NCBI GenBank assembly: GCA_001899205.1
Contig: MKVL01000038.1
Coordinates: forward strand, 187,938 to 251,937
Direction of reading: 5' to 3'
DNA length: 64,000 nucleotides
Source: Mesorhizobium sp. 65-26
GTDB taxonomy: Bacteria; Pseudomonadota; Alphaproteobacteria; Rhizobiales; Rhizobiaceae
This document shows, one piece after another, positions 7,918 to 16,542 of this stretch. The first letter of the stretch is position 1. The number at the start of each line of letters is the position of its first letter. The notes beneath the pieces are model-generated. The model was given only the letters and a program-made list of their open reading frames with translations. It did not search any database and was not told where the DNA came from. Made by a program: the position numbers and the translations under genes.

Positions 7918-8976
7918 ATGGCCAGTTCTTCCGTTTCTCAACGGCGGGTCGCCCTCGCCTGCCACGACCTGTGGAAACTCTACGGGCCGGACCCACGGCG
8001 GGCGATGAATGCCGTCCTGTCCCATGGCAATGATCGGGAACGCCAGCGCGCCGCGCTCGCCCGGAGCGCGCATGTCGCAGCGGTCGCCGGCGTCAGCCTC
8101 GAGGTGCACGAGGCGGAGATCTTCGTGCTGATGGGCCTGTCCGGCTCAGGCAAGTCGACGCTGCTGCGCTGCCTCACCCGCCTCATCGAGCCGACCAGCG
8201 GCCGCGTGTTGCTGGACGGGGAAGACCTGGAGAAGGCCGGCCGCAAGCGGATGATCGAGCTGCGCCGCCACGCCATGGGCATGGTGTTCCAGAATTTCGG
8301 CCTGCTTCCGCATCTCAACGTGCTGGACAACGTCGCCTTTCCGCTGCGCGTGCAGGGTGTGGATACCGAGAAGCGCTACGCCCGTGCCCGCGAAATGACC
8401 GAACTCGTCGGCCTGAGCGGGCTCGAAGCCAGTTTCCCCAACCAGCTTTCCGGTGGCCAGCAGCAGCGGGTCGGCATTGCCCGCTCGCTGGCGGTCGGCC
8501 CGCAGGTCTGGTTCCTCGACGAGCCGTTCTCCGCGCTCGACCCGCTCATCCGCAGGCAGATGCAGGACGAGTTCATCCGCCTGCAGAAGATGCTGCGCAA
8601 GACCATCGTCTTCGTCACCCACGACGTGCAGGAAGCCTTCCGCCTGGCGGACAGGATCGCCATCATGCGCGACGGCGCCATCGTCCAGATGGGAACGCCG
8701 GCCGAGATCGCCCTGTCGCCCGCCAACGACTACATCGCGGAATTTCTGCGCGACATCCCGACCCTGAGAGCGATCAAGGCAGCCGACGTCATGCAGCCGC
8801 TGTCCGACACGGGCAGACCGGCCCGGACCGTCCCCGCCACGGAACTGGTCGAGGCGATCCTGCCGATGATCCTCGACGATGCCTCCCCGATCGGGGTCCT
8901 CGACGCGGCCGGCACCCTGGCCGGCCAGATCACCACCGGCCGGATCGCCGAACTCGCCCGTCATGGCCGGGCCTGA
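7918..8976 (+). CDS. Betaine/proline-type ABC importer ATPase (ProV-like)
   Basis: 352 residues. Walker A GLSGSGKST near residue 74, Q-loop VFQNFGLLP, signature LSGGQQQR near residue 180, Walker B VWFLDEPFSALDP and the H-loop VTHD are all intact, so it should hydrolyse ATP. The insertion before Walker A (ERQRAALARSAHVAAV region) and the LYGPDPRRAM start are typical of ProV/OpuAA proteins. The C-terminal ~80 residues form a truncated regulatory (CBS-like) tail. It acts on the cytoplasmic face with the permease, whose start lies inside this gene's end (14-bp overlap). The operon order binding protein-ATPase-permease supports the call. Confidence 0.93.
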   Translation: MASSSVSQRRVALACHDLWKLYGPDPRRAMNAVLSHGNDRERQRAALARSAHVAAVAGVSLEVHEAEIFVLMGLSGSGKSTLLRCLTRLIEPTSGRVLLDGEDLEKAGRKRMIELRRHAMGMVFQNFGLLPHLNVLDNVAFPLRVQGVDTEKRYARAREMTELVGLSGLEASFPNQLSGGQQQRVGIARSLAVGPQVWFLDEPFSALDPLIRRQMQDEFIRLQKMLRKTIVFVTHDVQEAFRLADRIAIMRDGAIVQMGTPAEIALSPANDYIAEFLRDIPTLRAIKAADVMQPLSDTGRPARTVPATELVEAILPMILDDASPIGVLDAAGTLAGQITTGRIAELARHGRA

Positions 8977-11047
8977 TGCCGTCATGAACCTGCCTGGAAA
9001 GCCGTTCTCATTCGCTGACCTTGGCGCGCTTGCCGTGCCGGCGGCCGTCCTGGCCTGCATCGCCGCCTCGGCGCAATGGAGCTGGATCGCCGCGTTCCCC
9101 CAGGACTGGACGCTGCCCATCGCCGGCGCCATCAACGCCGCCCTGGGCTGGATCATTCCCGCCATCCTGCCGGTGACGGCGGCACTCAGCCGGGCGCTGG
9201 CGGCGATCCTGACCGCACTGGTCCTCGTCCTCCAGTTCATACCGTGGCCCGCGACGGCGATCGCCCTCATGATGGTCGGGCTGCGGGCCGGTGGACCACG
9301 CCTGCTGGGTCTGTGCGTCGTCGCCGTCGCCTATGTGGTGCTCGCCGGCTTCTGGCGTCAGAGCATGGCAACCGTCGCGCTGGTCCTGCTCGCCGTTCCG
9401 ATGTCGGTGCTCGGCGGCTTTGTGCTCGGGCTCGGCGCTTACCTCGTGCCGCGCCTGCGCCGTCCCGTCGAAGCGCTGTTCGACTTCATGCAGACCTTTC
9501 CGGCTTTCGCCTATCTCATCCCGTTGCTCCTGCTGTTCGGCTTCGGGCCGGTGGCTGGCCTGGTGGCAACGGCGGTCTACGCGATACCGCCCATGGCGCG
9601 CTGCGTGCTGAGCGGCCTGACGCAGGTTCCGCGCGAACTGGTCGAGGTCGGGGAAATGGCCGGCTGCACGCCCGCGCAGCGCCTCTTCTGGGTCGAACTG
9701 CCGGCCGCCAGGCCGATGGTGATGGTCGGCATCAACCAGACCACCATGGCGGCGCTCAGCATGGTCATCACCGCCTCGATCATCGGCGGCTTCGACGACA
9801 TAGGCTGGGCGGTGCTGAGCGGGCTTCGTCAGGCGGACCTCGGCAAGAGCCTGCTGTCGGGCCTTGTCATCGTCGTCATCTCGATCGTGGTCGACCGGCT
9901 CACCGCCAGCCTGTTCGCCGAGCCGCGCGGCAATGCCACCCGGCGCCGGTTGCCGGCAATGCGCAAGGTGCTGGCGGGAGCAGCCATCGTGCTGGCAGCC
10001 GGCGCCCTGCTGCGACTTGCGCCGGGCTTCCCGCAAGGTTTGAACCAGATGGCGGGGATCATTGACTTCGGCCTGCTGAACCGTGCGCTGCTGGGCTTCG
10101 TCGGCCGCTACAGCGGAGTTCTCGACGCCATCAAGAGCGGCGTGCTCTACTACCTCGTCCTGCCGCTGCGGCTGGGCCTCGCCGGCGCCGTGCTGCCCAC
10201 AACCTGGGGCTTCGCGATGACGCCGGCCATCACTTCGGCCTATGCGCTTCTCGCCACCGCCCTGGCGGCGCGCCAACTGGCGAAGGGCGGCCCCGGCAAG
10301 GCGGCCGCCACCCTTTGCGTGGCGATGCTCCTCTATGTCGGGATGGTCGCATTCCCGTGGCCGGCGGCAATCCTGGTCACGGCATGGGCGGCCTGGCGCG
10401 TTTCCGGACCGAAGCTCGCGCTCCTTGCCACGGCAAGCCTGGCCTTCGTGCTGATATCGGGCCTCTGGGTGCCGTTCGTGAAGTCGCTCTACCTCGTCGG
10501 CGTCTCGGTTGTCCTGTGCGCATTCATCGGCGGCCTGCTCGGCCTGTTGGCCGCGCACAACAACTGGTTCTCCGCCATGCTGCGGCCACTGAACGACGCC
10601 CTGCAGACCATGCCGCAATTCGTCTTCCTGATCCCGGCGCTGATGTTCTTCAAGGTCGGCGAGTTCGCCGGCCTGATTGCCATCTCGCTCTACGCCGTGG
10701 TGCCCGCGATCCGCTACACGGAGGCCGGCCTGCGCAACGTGTCGCCCGCGATCCTCGAGACCGCCAGGCAGCTCGGCTGCACGCCAACGCAAAGCAATCT
10801 GTTCGTACAGATCCCGCTGGCGCGTCCGGCGCTGCTCCTAGGCCTCAACCAGACCGTGATGGCCGCCATCACCATGCTGCCGATCGCCGCGACCGTCGGC
10901 ACGTCCGAACTCGGGCAGCAGATCTACATCTCGCTCGGCAAGGCAGACGCCGGAATGGGCATCACCGCCGGCATCGTCTTCTGCCTGACCGCCATCAATC
11001 TCGATCGGATGCTGCGCGCCGCCGCCGGCCACCTGCGCAGCATCTGA
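8963..11047 (+). CDS. Double-length betaine-type ABC permease
   Basis: About 694 residues, with many membrane spans. Two copies of the permease signature are fused in one chain. The first is around residue 270 (GINQTTMAALSMVITASIIG), the second around residue 630 (GLNQTVMAAITMLPIAATVG). Each half also has its own QTFPAFAYLIP / QTMPQFVFLIP region. One polypeptide therefore supplies both halves of the membrane channel, whereas the well-known ProW and OpuAB are single-domain. The start is ATG 8963, overlapping the ATPase gene; ATG 8984 is a close alternative, and neither has a strong ribosome site. Similar double-length versions exist in other rhizobia, as far as I recall. Confidence 0.9.
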   Translation: MAGPDAVMNLPGKPFSFADLGALAVPAAVLACIAASAQWSWIAAFPQDWTLPIAGAINAALGWIIPAILPVTAALSRALAAILTALVLVLQFIPWPATAIALMMVGLRAGGPRLLGLCVVAVAYVVLAGFWRQSMATVALVLLAVPMSVLGGFVLGLGAYLVPRLRRPVEALFDFMQTFPAFAYLIPLLLLFGFGPVAGLVATAVYAIPPMARCVLSGLTQVPRELVEVGEMAGCTPAQRLFWVELPAARPMVMVGINQTTMAALSMVITASIIGGFDDIGWAVLSGLRQADLGKSLLSGLVIVVISIVVDRLTASLFAEPRGNATRRRLPAMRKVLAGAAIVLAAGALLRLAPGFPQGLNQMAGIIDFGLLNRALLGFVGRYSGVLDAIKSGVLYYLVLPLRLGLAGAVLPTTWGFAMTPAITSAYALLATALAARQLAKGGPGKAAATLCVAMLLYVGMVAFPWPAAILVTAWAAWRVSGPKLALLATASLAFVLISGLWVPFVKSLYLVGVSVVLCAFIGGLLGLLAAHNNWFSAMLRPLNDALQTMPQFVFLIPALMFFKVGEFAGLIAISLYAVVPAIRYTEAGLRNVSPAILETARQLGCTPTQSNLFVQIPLARPALLLGLNQTVMAAITMLPIAATVGTSELGQQIYISLGKADAGMGITAGIVFCLTAINLDRMLRAAAGHLRSI

Positions 11048-11072
11048 CGACAACCGAAGAGGAAAACCAAAA

Positions 11073-11999
11073 GTGCATTTGAGCGAATGCGATCGTCTGG
11101 CGTTGCTTCAGCCGCGCGAGGGCAGGCTGAGGGTGGTGATCGACACCGATACCTTCAACGAGATCGACGACCAGTTCGCGATCGTCCATGCGCTGCTGTC
11201 GCCGGAGAGACTGGATGTCGAGGCGATCTATGCCGCCCCCTTCGTCAACGAGACCTGCGACGATCCCGGCCGCGGCATGGAGCTGAGCTACCAGGAAATA
11301 CTGGCCCTGCTCGCCCGCCTGGGGATTGCGCATGAGGGGCTCGTCCACCGTGGCGTCACCGGCTATGTCGGCGCGGACAAGGCGCCTCTCGCGGCCGCCG
11401 CCGTCGACGACCTGATCGCCAGGGCAAGGAGCGGCTCGCCGCAAAACCCCCTCTATGTCATCGCGATCGCCGCCATCAGCAATGTCGCTTCAGCCCTGCT
11501 CGCCGCCCCCGACATAGCCGATCGGATCGTCGTGGTCTGGCTGGGTGGCCATGCCATCGACTGGCAGCACCAGGCCGAATTCAACCTCGAGCAGGATGTC
11601 GGCGGCACCCAGGTGCTGTTCGACTGCGGCGTGCCGCTGGTGCTCGTTCCCTGCGAGGGCGTGACCTCGATCCTGCACAGCACCGTGCCCGAAATGGAGC
11701 GCTACGTGGAACCGTACGGAGAGATCGGCCGCTTCCTGACGATGCGTTTCAAAGGCTATTGCGACGACCATGTCGGTTGGGCGAAGGAGATCTGGGACAT
11801 GGGGGCGGTGGCATGGGTGCTCGATCCCGCATGGGCGCCGAGCACGCTGATGACGGCGCCGGTGCTGACCGGCGAGCTGCGCTACAGCCAGGACCGGTCG
11901 CGCCACCTGATGCGCTATGTCGGATCGATAAACCGCAACGCTGTCATGCAGGACTTCATCCGCAGGCTCCAGGCGCGGGCGCGTTCCCGGAGCCAATGA
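11073..11999 (+). CDS. Divergent nucleoside hydrolase in the importer operon
   Basis: 308 residues, IUNH-like fold. The calcium-site motif is altered: residues 24-33 read DTDTFNEIDD, with an insertion in place of the usual DTDPGxDD, although all four aspartates remain. VVVWLGGHAIDW replaces the usual MGG strand motif. It belongs to a less-studied branch of nucleoside hydrolases that may act on other N-ribosides. GTG at 11073 follows GAGGAAAACC and lies 25 bp after the permease stop, so it is in the betaine-type importer operon. That linkage suggests it processes the imported compound. The true substrate is unknown. Confidence 0.85.
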   Translation: MHLSECDRLALLQPREGRLRVVIDTDTFNEIDDQFAIVHALLSPERLDVEAIYAAPFVNETCDDPGRGMELSYQEILALLARLGIAHEGLVHRGVTGYVGADKAPLAAAAVDDLIARARSGSPQNPLYVIAIAAISNVASALLAAPDIADRIVVVWLGGHAIDWQHQAEFNLEQDVGGTQVLFDCGVPLVLVPCEGVTSILHSTVPEMERYVEPYGEIGRFLTMRFKGYCDDHVGWAKEIWDMGAVAWVLDPAWAPSTLMTAPVLTGELRYSQDRSRHLMRYVGSINRNAVMQDFIRRLQARARSRSQ

Positions 12000-12032
12000 T
12001 CCGGGCGCGACGAGCGCGGCTCTCCACCGGCG

Positions 12033-12671
12033 TCACATGAAGTAGGGCTTGTCCGCCTCCGAACCCGGCTTGTTGACGCCGATATTGCCGCGCAGGTGAA
12101 GTCGCGGCGAACGGATAAGCCTGACGATCAGGTCGGCCACGCTCTTGCGCGAGACGACGGTGCCCTTGAACGGCTCGCCGCGCTCGGTAGTCTCGTAGTC
12201 GACCACGTCGTCGTCCATCAGCCATGCCGGACGCAAGATGGTGTAGTCCAGGCCCGAGGCCTCGATGGCATCACCGGCGCGCCGGAAGGGTTTCAGGTCC
12301 TCACCGATCATCTCGCGGTTCCATGTGCCGAATTTGCCGGGAACCTCGTCGTAAATGCCCAATGACAGTACGAAGACCAGCCGCCTCACGCCAGCGGCCT
12401 TCATGGCGGCGACCACCGCCTTAGCCTGGATATCGAGATCCTCGCCCGTGAGGTTTGCATAGACGATGTCCATGCCGGCGACCGCTGCGTTCAGCTTCAC
12501 ACTATCGAGCACATCGCCTTGCACGAGCCGAGCGCCGGCGGGAGTCATGCCCGCCAGCTTTCCCGGATCGCGGGCGAACAAGGTCAGGTGCATGGCCTTG
12601 TCATCCGCCATCATCCGAATGGCCCATCGGGCAATCTGTCCGCTTGCCCCGAGTATGAGTACATTGGTCAT
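12033..12671 (-). CDS. NAD(P)-binding atypical SDR (NmrA-like)
   Basis: 212 residues. The Rossmann start TNVLILGASGQIARWAI carries the GxxGxxA-type dinucleotide motif at residues 8-14. DIVYANLTGED, the LVFVLSLGIYD strand and the YTILRPAWL strand are typical of the NmrA/atypical SDR group, which bind NAD(P) and act as reductases or redox-sensing regulators. ATG at 12671 has AGGAG 8-12 bp upstream. It is convergent with the nucleoside hydrolase and lies 69 bp downstream of the alpha/beta-hydrolase gene on the same strand, so they may be co-transcribed. No specific substrate can be assigned. Confidence 0.85.
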   Translation of the reverse strand: MTNVLILGASGQIARWAIRMMADDKAMHLTLFARDPGKLAGMTPAGARLVQGDVLDSVKLNAAVAGMDIVYANLTGEDLDIQAKAVVAAMKAAGVRRLVFVLSLGIYDEVPGKFGTWNREMIGEDLKPFRRAGDAIEASGLDYTILRPAWLMDDDVVDYETTERGEPFKGTVVSRKSVADLIVRLIRSPRLHLRGNIGVNKPGSEADKPYFM

Positions 12672-12740
12672 CGCAAGCTCCTGGCTGTTCGGTTCATCTC
12701 GGTTTGTGCCCAAACCGCATCCGGCCCAGGCACCATCCAC

Positions 12741-13697
12741 TTATTCCGCGGCGATGCCGTGGCGGTTGGCAATGGCCTCGGCGCCGAGATGCCGCTGGAA
12801 GAAAGCGGCCAGGTACAAGACCGCCTCGTCGACAAATTTCTGGCCGTCATAAAGGTCCATGTGATTGGCGCCATCGACCACGTGGAAGGCCTTGTCCCTG
12901 CTGGCGGCGCGGTCGAACAGGTCGTCGCTCATCCATTTGCTGCCTGCGACACTGCCGGCCACGATCTGTAGAGGTTGCGTCAGATACACTTCCGCCATGT
13001 GGTAGGCATCATAGGTGATGATCTGGTTGACGCTACGCAAGGTCGCGAAACCGGGCGCGGTGGCGCGTTCGGCGCGTGGCGTATGATAATATTCCCAGGC
13101 CTGGCGCAGTTCCTCGTTGGGTGCGTCCGCTTCCTTCATCGGCGCCAGCGGCATGGTGGCTGTCGCGGCGCCGCTTGCGTCGGCGGTGCGGGCGTTGGAG
13201 CCCGCCTCGACATAAGGCAATGCGTCGATCGACTTGACGTTGTTCTCCCAGCCATTGCGGAACATCGAACCGATGTTGACCGCGCTGACGGTGCCGACCG
13301 CCTTGATGCGCCGATCCTGGATCGCAGCATTGACCGTGTAGCCGGCGCCGGCGCAGATGCCCATCGCGCCGATCCGGTCCTTGTCGACGTAAGGCAGTGT
13401 GGTGAGATGGTCGATCGCCGCGCTGACGTCCTCGGTACGGATATGAGGGTTTTCAAGCTGCCGCGGCTCGCCGGTGCTTTCACCCTGGTACGACGCATCG
13501 TAGGCAATGGTAACGAAACCCTGTCCGGCGAGCTTTCTTGCATAAGTGCCGGCAGTCTGTTCCTTCACGCCCCCGCCGGGATGAGAAACGACGATCGCCG
13601 GATAGACACGCGTCCCGTCGAACCCCTCCGGGAAGTTGATGACGGCCGACATGGTGATGGCCGGATTGTTCGAGTTCACAAAGCTGATCTTGCCCAT
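12741..13697 (-). CDS. Alpha/beta hydrolase with cysteine nucleophile
   Basis: 318 residues. Motifs of the YcjY/dienelactone-hydrolase-like group are present: IVVSHPGGGVKEQ (oxyanion region, residues 36-48) and GICAGAGY (residues 113-120). The nucleophile position there is Cys115 instead of the usual Ser. A late His lies in GANHMDLYD near residue 277. No signal peptide, so cytosolic. Start ATG 13697 follows GGGAGCAGAAAG. It is divergent from the LysR-type gene at 13832, which probably controls it and the downstream SDR gene. Substrate is not readable. Confidence 0.85.
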   Translation of the reverse strand: MGKISFVNSNNPAITMSAVINFPEGFDGTRVYPAIVVSHPGGGVKEQTAGTYARKLAGQGFVTIAYDASYQGESTGEPRQLENPHIRTEDVSAAIDHLTTLPYVDKDRIGAMGICAGAGYTVNAAIQDRRIKAVGTVSAVNIGSMFRNGWENNVKSIDALPYVEAGSNARTADASGAATATMPLAPMKEADAPNEELRQAWEYYHTPRAERATAPGFATLRSVNQIITYDAYHMAEVYLTQPLQIVAGSVAGSKWMSDDLFDRAASRDKAFHVVDGANHMDLYDGQKFVDEAVLYLAAFFQRHLGAEAIANRHGIAAE

Positions 13698-13760
13698 CTT
13701 TCTGCTCCCTTTGGGGGATGCCGGTCCTACCGTTCCGAAGCGATCCCGCTTGCTGATGGC

Positions 13761-13831
13761 GATAAATTAGGCCACGAAGATTATCTCGATTAGATGGGAT
13801 ATTCGTCTTGGGCTTATCAATCAGGTGATAA
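13761..13831. promoter_or_regulatory. Candidate LysR-type operators in the divergent intergenic region
   Basis: Two dyads with LysR-like spacing lie between the hydrolase (start 13697) and the LysR gene (start 13832). One is GATAA (13761) with TTATC (13781). The other is TTATCA (13814-13819) with TGATAA (13826-13831), a perfect 6-bp arm pair around 6 bp that touches the LysR start codon. Such T-N11-A-type dyads are typical autoregulatory sites. The assignment rests on position and symmetry. Confidence 0.5.
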
Positions 13832-14722
13832 ATGCGACGGGATGAAATCGCCGATCTGGCCGCCTTTGTCGTCGTTGCCGAGGAGCGCAGCTTTACCAAG
13901 GCTGCTGCCCGGCTTGGCATGGCCCAGTCCGCGCTCAGCCAGATCGTGCGGCGTATCGAGCAGCGGCTGGGGTTGCGGCTCCTGTCGCGCACGACCCGCA
14001 GCGTGGCGCCGACGGATGCCGGCGAGCGGCTCATCGCGACGCTCGGCCCCATGCTCAACGACCTGGACGCCGCGATCGCCTCGCTTGGCGAATTGCGCGA
14101 CCGGCCAGCGGGAACGATCCGCCTCACGACGGTCGAACACGCCGCCAGGACGATCCTCGTTCCCGCCATGAAGCGGCTGCTTCCGGGCCACCCCGACATC
14201 AAGGTCGAGATCACCGTCGACTACAGCCTTTCGGACGTGGTCTCCGAGCGCTTCGACGCCGGTGTCCGGCTTGGCGGAGAAATCGCCAAGGACATGATCG
14301 CAACGCGCATCGGGCCTGACATTCCGATGGCGATCGTCGGTTCGCCGGACTATTTCCGCGCCCACGCCGCGCCGGCTTCACCCGCCCAGCTCATCGACCA
14401 TCGAGCCATCAATCTGAGGCTGCCCACATCGGGCATGCTCAACGGGTGGAGGATGATGCGCGGCGGCCGCGAAACGCGGGTAAGGGTGGAAGGGCCGCTT
14501 GTCCTCAACTCCATAGACTTGATTCTCGACGCCGCGCTCGATGGTCACGGCCTCGCCTATCTGCCGCTCGATCAGGTCCAGTTCCATCTCGACGAAGGGC
14601 GGCTGCTACGGGTGCTCGGCCGCTTCACGCCCGACCTGCCGGGCTATCATCTCTACTATCCGCACAGGCGCCATTCCTCGTCGGCCTTCAGCCTTCTGGT
14701 GGAAACGCTGCGTTTTCGCTAG
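13832..14722 (+). CDS. LysR-family transcriptional regulator
   Basis: 296 residues, typical length. The N-terminal winged HTH is at residues 3-60 (EIADLAAFVVVAEERSFTKA, then SALSQIVRRIEQRLGLRLL) and is followed by the type-2 periplasmic-binding-like effector domain (from about residue 90, GTIRLTTVEHAA). It contains the PDIKVEITVDYSLSDVV and ARFDAGVRLGG-like segments of the family. Divergent from the hydrolase-SDR pair, so probably its activator or repressor. The start codon overlaps a dyad, consistent with autoregulation. Inducer unknown. Confidence 0.92.
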   Translation: MRRDEIADLAAFVVVAEERSFTKAAARLGMAQSALSQIVRRIEQRLGLRLLSRTTRSVAPTDAGERLIATLGPMLNDLDAAIASLGELRDRPAGTIRLTTVEHAARTILVPAMKRLLPGHPDIKVEITVDYSLSDVVSERFDAGVRLGGEIAKDMIATRIGPDIPMAIVGSPDYFRAHAAPASPAQLIDHRAINLRLPTSGMLNGWRMMRGGRETRVRVEGPLVLNSIDLILDAALDGHGLAYLPLDQVQFHLDEGRLLRVLGRFTPDLPGYHLYYPHRRHSSSAFSLLVETLRFR

Positions 14723-14979
14723 TGGGCAGGCGGCAGGCCGACGGCTGGAAAATGCCCGTCAGCCGCGCCATTCCCGCTGGCCAAGCTCCGGCCTGCGCAT
14801 TAGAGTGCGCCCCGGCTCCGAAACCACCGGCATTTCGCTCCGTGGCCGCACAAAGACTTCAAACTCTCACGATCAATCCTATGACAGGGCTAGGCGATCG
14901 TATCGTCCTTCATTAGAATGCGCTTTAACATCTGCACCGTTCGAGGGGCATTCGTTCCGCCAAGCGAAGGGGGGATCAG

Positions 14980-15819
14980 TTGGACAAGCAGGCACGAGGC
15001 AACGGTTCGGATCGCGACCGACAGCCAGCGCCGAAACTTTCCGTCATCGTGATCACCCGTGATGAGGAATCCTGCATCGCGCGCTGCCTGCGCTCCGTTG
15101 ACTTTGCTGACGAAATCGTCGTCGTCGACAACAACAGCACCGACAGGACGCGCGACATTGCCCGCGAATTCGGCGCAATCGTCCTGACGACACTGGACTG
15201 GCCGGGCTTCGGCCAGCAGAAGAACCGCGCGCTGGCGGCAGCGAGCGGCGATTGGGTGCTCTCCCTCGACGCGGATGAATGGGTCGAGCCGGCGCTCGGC
15301 GCCGAAATCAGAGGCGTCATCGAACATCCCGGCGGCAAGGACGGCTTCGAGATTCCGCGCCGCTCGCGATTCTGCGGCCACGTCGTCCATCACGGAGGCT
15401 GGTCGCCGGATCTCGTCTTGCGGCTGTTTCGTCGTGGGGGCGGCCGCTTCAGCAACGACACGGTCCACGAGAAGATCGAGATCTCCGGAGCCAAGGGACG
15501 CCTGTCGGAGGCGATGGAGCACGACAGCATCACCGACCTCGCCGATGCGCACGACAAGATCGGCCGCTACGCCGAGGCCTCCGCCGCCCGCCTTCTGGCA
15601 ATGGGCAAGAAAAGCTCCATCGGCAAGGCAACCTCGCGTGCCTTCTGGGCCTATCTCAACAGCTACGTGTTTCGCCTGGGCTTTCTCGACGGCTCGACCG
15701 GTGCAATGGTTGCGACCTACTCGGCCGCCTACACCTACCAGAAATGGGCACGCGTCGCGACGGGCGGCGTGCCCAAGACAGCGGCCAAAGAGGCCGGAGT
15801 TCTGAGGACCAACCCGTGA
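14980..15819 (+). CDS. Family-2 glycosyltransferase, LPS core type (WaaE/LgtF-like)
   Basis: 279 residues. The GT-A start KLSVIVITRDEESCIARCL, the nucleotide-sugar motif VVVDNNSTDRT, and the metal-binding LSLDADEW around residue 92 are all present. The HEKIEI and YQKWAR segments near the end resemble the KdtX/WaaE and LgtF group that adds glucose to the lipopolysaccharide inner core. No signal; peripheral to the inner membrane. The start is TTG 14980 with AAGGGGGGATC before it, the only good context. It stands alone on its strand, followed by the kdp promoter region. Confidence 0.85.
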   Translation: MDKQARGNGSDRDRQPAPKLSVIVITRDEESCIARCLRSVDFADEIVVVDNNSTDRTRDIAREFGAIVLTTLDWPGFGQQKNRALAAASGDWVLSLDADEWVEPALGAEIRGVIEHPGGKDGFEIPRRSRFCGHVVHHGGWSPDLVLRLFRRGGGRFSNDTVHEKIEISGAKGRLSEAMEHDSITDLADAHDKIGRYAEASAARLLAMGKKSSIGKATSRAFWAYLNSYVFRLGFLDGSTGAMVATYSAAYTYQKWARVATGGVPKTAAKEAGVLRTNP

Positions 15820-16329
15820 GGCCTTTCACGGCCCGTCGGCAATCCGGCGGCCCCCGCTGACGCCGATGAGCACGTCGGCGGGACGAAAAAACGAACCCCG
15901 GACCTTTATGTCCGCATTCGACTGATCTTCGATATCGAGCTCCGAGCGCGTCCCCGAAAGCCGGACGACCGCCTCGATCGGGCCGAAGACATGAACTTCG
16001 TCCCACCGCCTGCACGCAGGGGAAGCGTCATGCGCATCCCGTTGCGCTGGTTGGATTTTCCGGATCTCCGGGTGGGCAATTCCAGCAAAAGCCCTGAAGC
16101 GGCGAGGGTTTGCGCTGCCGCCGCTCCCGCCCGGCCGGGCGCGAAAACCTTTATAAGATTCCTATTTCTTCCCTATCCGCTCCATCTCGAACCTTTATGG
16201 CGAGCCGGGCCATATTTTGTCTGAGCGATAGCGCCAGGCCCACCGCGCCCCCGGTCCGGTGGACGATCATCCAATGATCCGAAGAATCCTGCGCTGAAAT
16301 ATAGAATACCAGAACAAGGACCGAAGGCG
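15820..16329. promoter_or_regulatory. Leader region of the kdp operon with repeated ACCTTTAT
   Basis: This 510-bp stretch holds no convincing gene. Its notable feature is three direct copies of ACCTTTAT at 15902-15909, 16147-16154 and 16191-16198, the last two 44 bp apart (about four helical turns). The middle copy continues as TTTATA followed 5 bp later by a second T/A-rich block. That loosely resembles the TTTATA-N5-TTTACA KdpE site of E. coli. The region also becomes more AT-rich toward the operon. I infer the KdpE-controlled promoter lies near 16140-16230. Confidence 0.4.
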
Positions 16330-16410
16330 ATGGACTTCGTTGTTATAGGAATCGGAGTTTTGTTTTTCGTACTTGCCTTTGCCTACATCAGGGCTTGCGA
16401 GAACCTTTAA
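16330..16410 (+). CDS. 26-residue membrane peptide upstream of kdpF
   Basis: The frame encodes one hydrophobic span (MDFVVIGIGVLFFVLAFAYI) ending RACENL. AAGGACCGAAGG lies 5-16 bp upstream, a good ribosome site. It ends 15 bp before kdpF and is followed by a GGAAAGAAGA ribosome site for that gene. Small proteins of this shape, ending in Y-x2-(x)-C-(D/E)-x-L, recur upstream of kdpF in several bacteria as I recall. It may be an extra subunit or a regulator of the pump. It is too short for ordinary gene callers. Confidence 0.65.
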   Translation: MDFVVIGIGVLFFVLAFAYIRACENL

Positions 16411-16425
16411 GGAAAGAAGAAATCG

Positions 16426-16515
16426 ATGCTTATCGACTACATTCTCGGCGGCGGCGTGACGCTGTTCCTGCTTGCGTATCTCACATACGCCCTCGTTCGC
16501 CCGGAACGTTTCTGA
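16426..16515 (+). CDS. kdpF: KdpF, small subunit of the K+ pump
   Basis: 29 residues, the usual length. One transmembrane span (GGGVTLFLLAYLTYALV) is followed by the typical RPERF end of KdpF. In E. coli KdpF stabilises the KdpABC complex. GGAAAGAAGA precedes the start. It ends 27 bp before kdpA in the standard order. Short enough to be missed by automated annotation. Confidence 0.92.
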   Translation: MLIDYILGGGVTLFLLAYLTYALVRPERF

Positions 16516-16542
16516 TCGTATTGGCGCGAGGCACGAAAAGCC

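Noticed and set aside
9008-10792. 594-residue minus-strand frame across the permease gene
   Set aside because: Low-complexity Gln/Arg/His composition typical of an antisense frame, and fully inside a well-supported gene.
15991-16224. 77-residue frame in the kdp leader
   Set aside because: It has no ribosome site or family resemblance and crosses the likely promoter.
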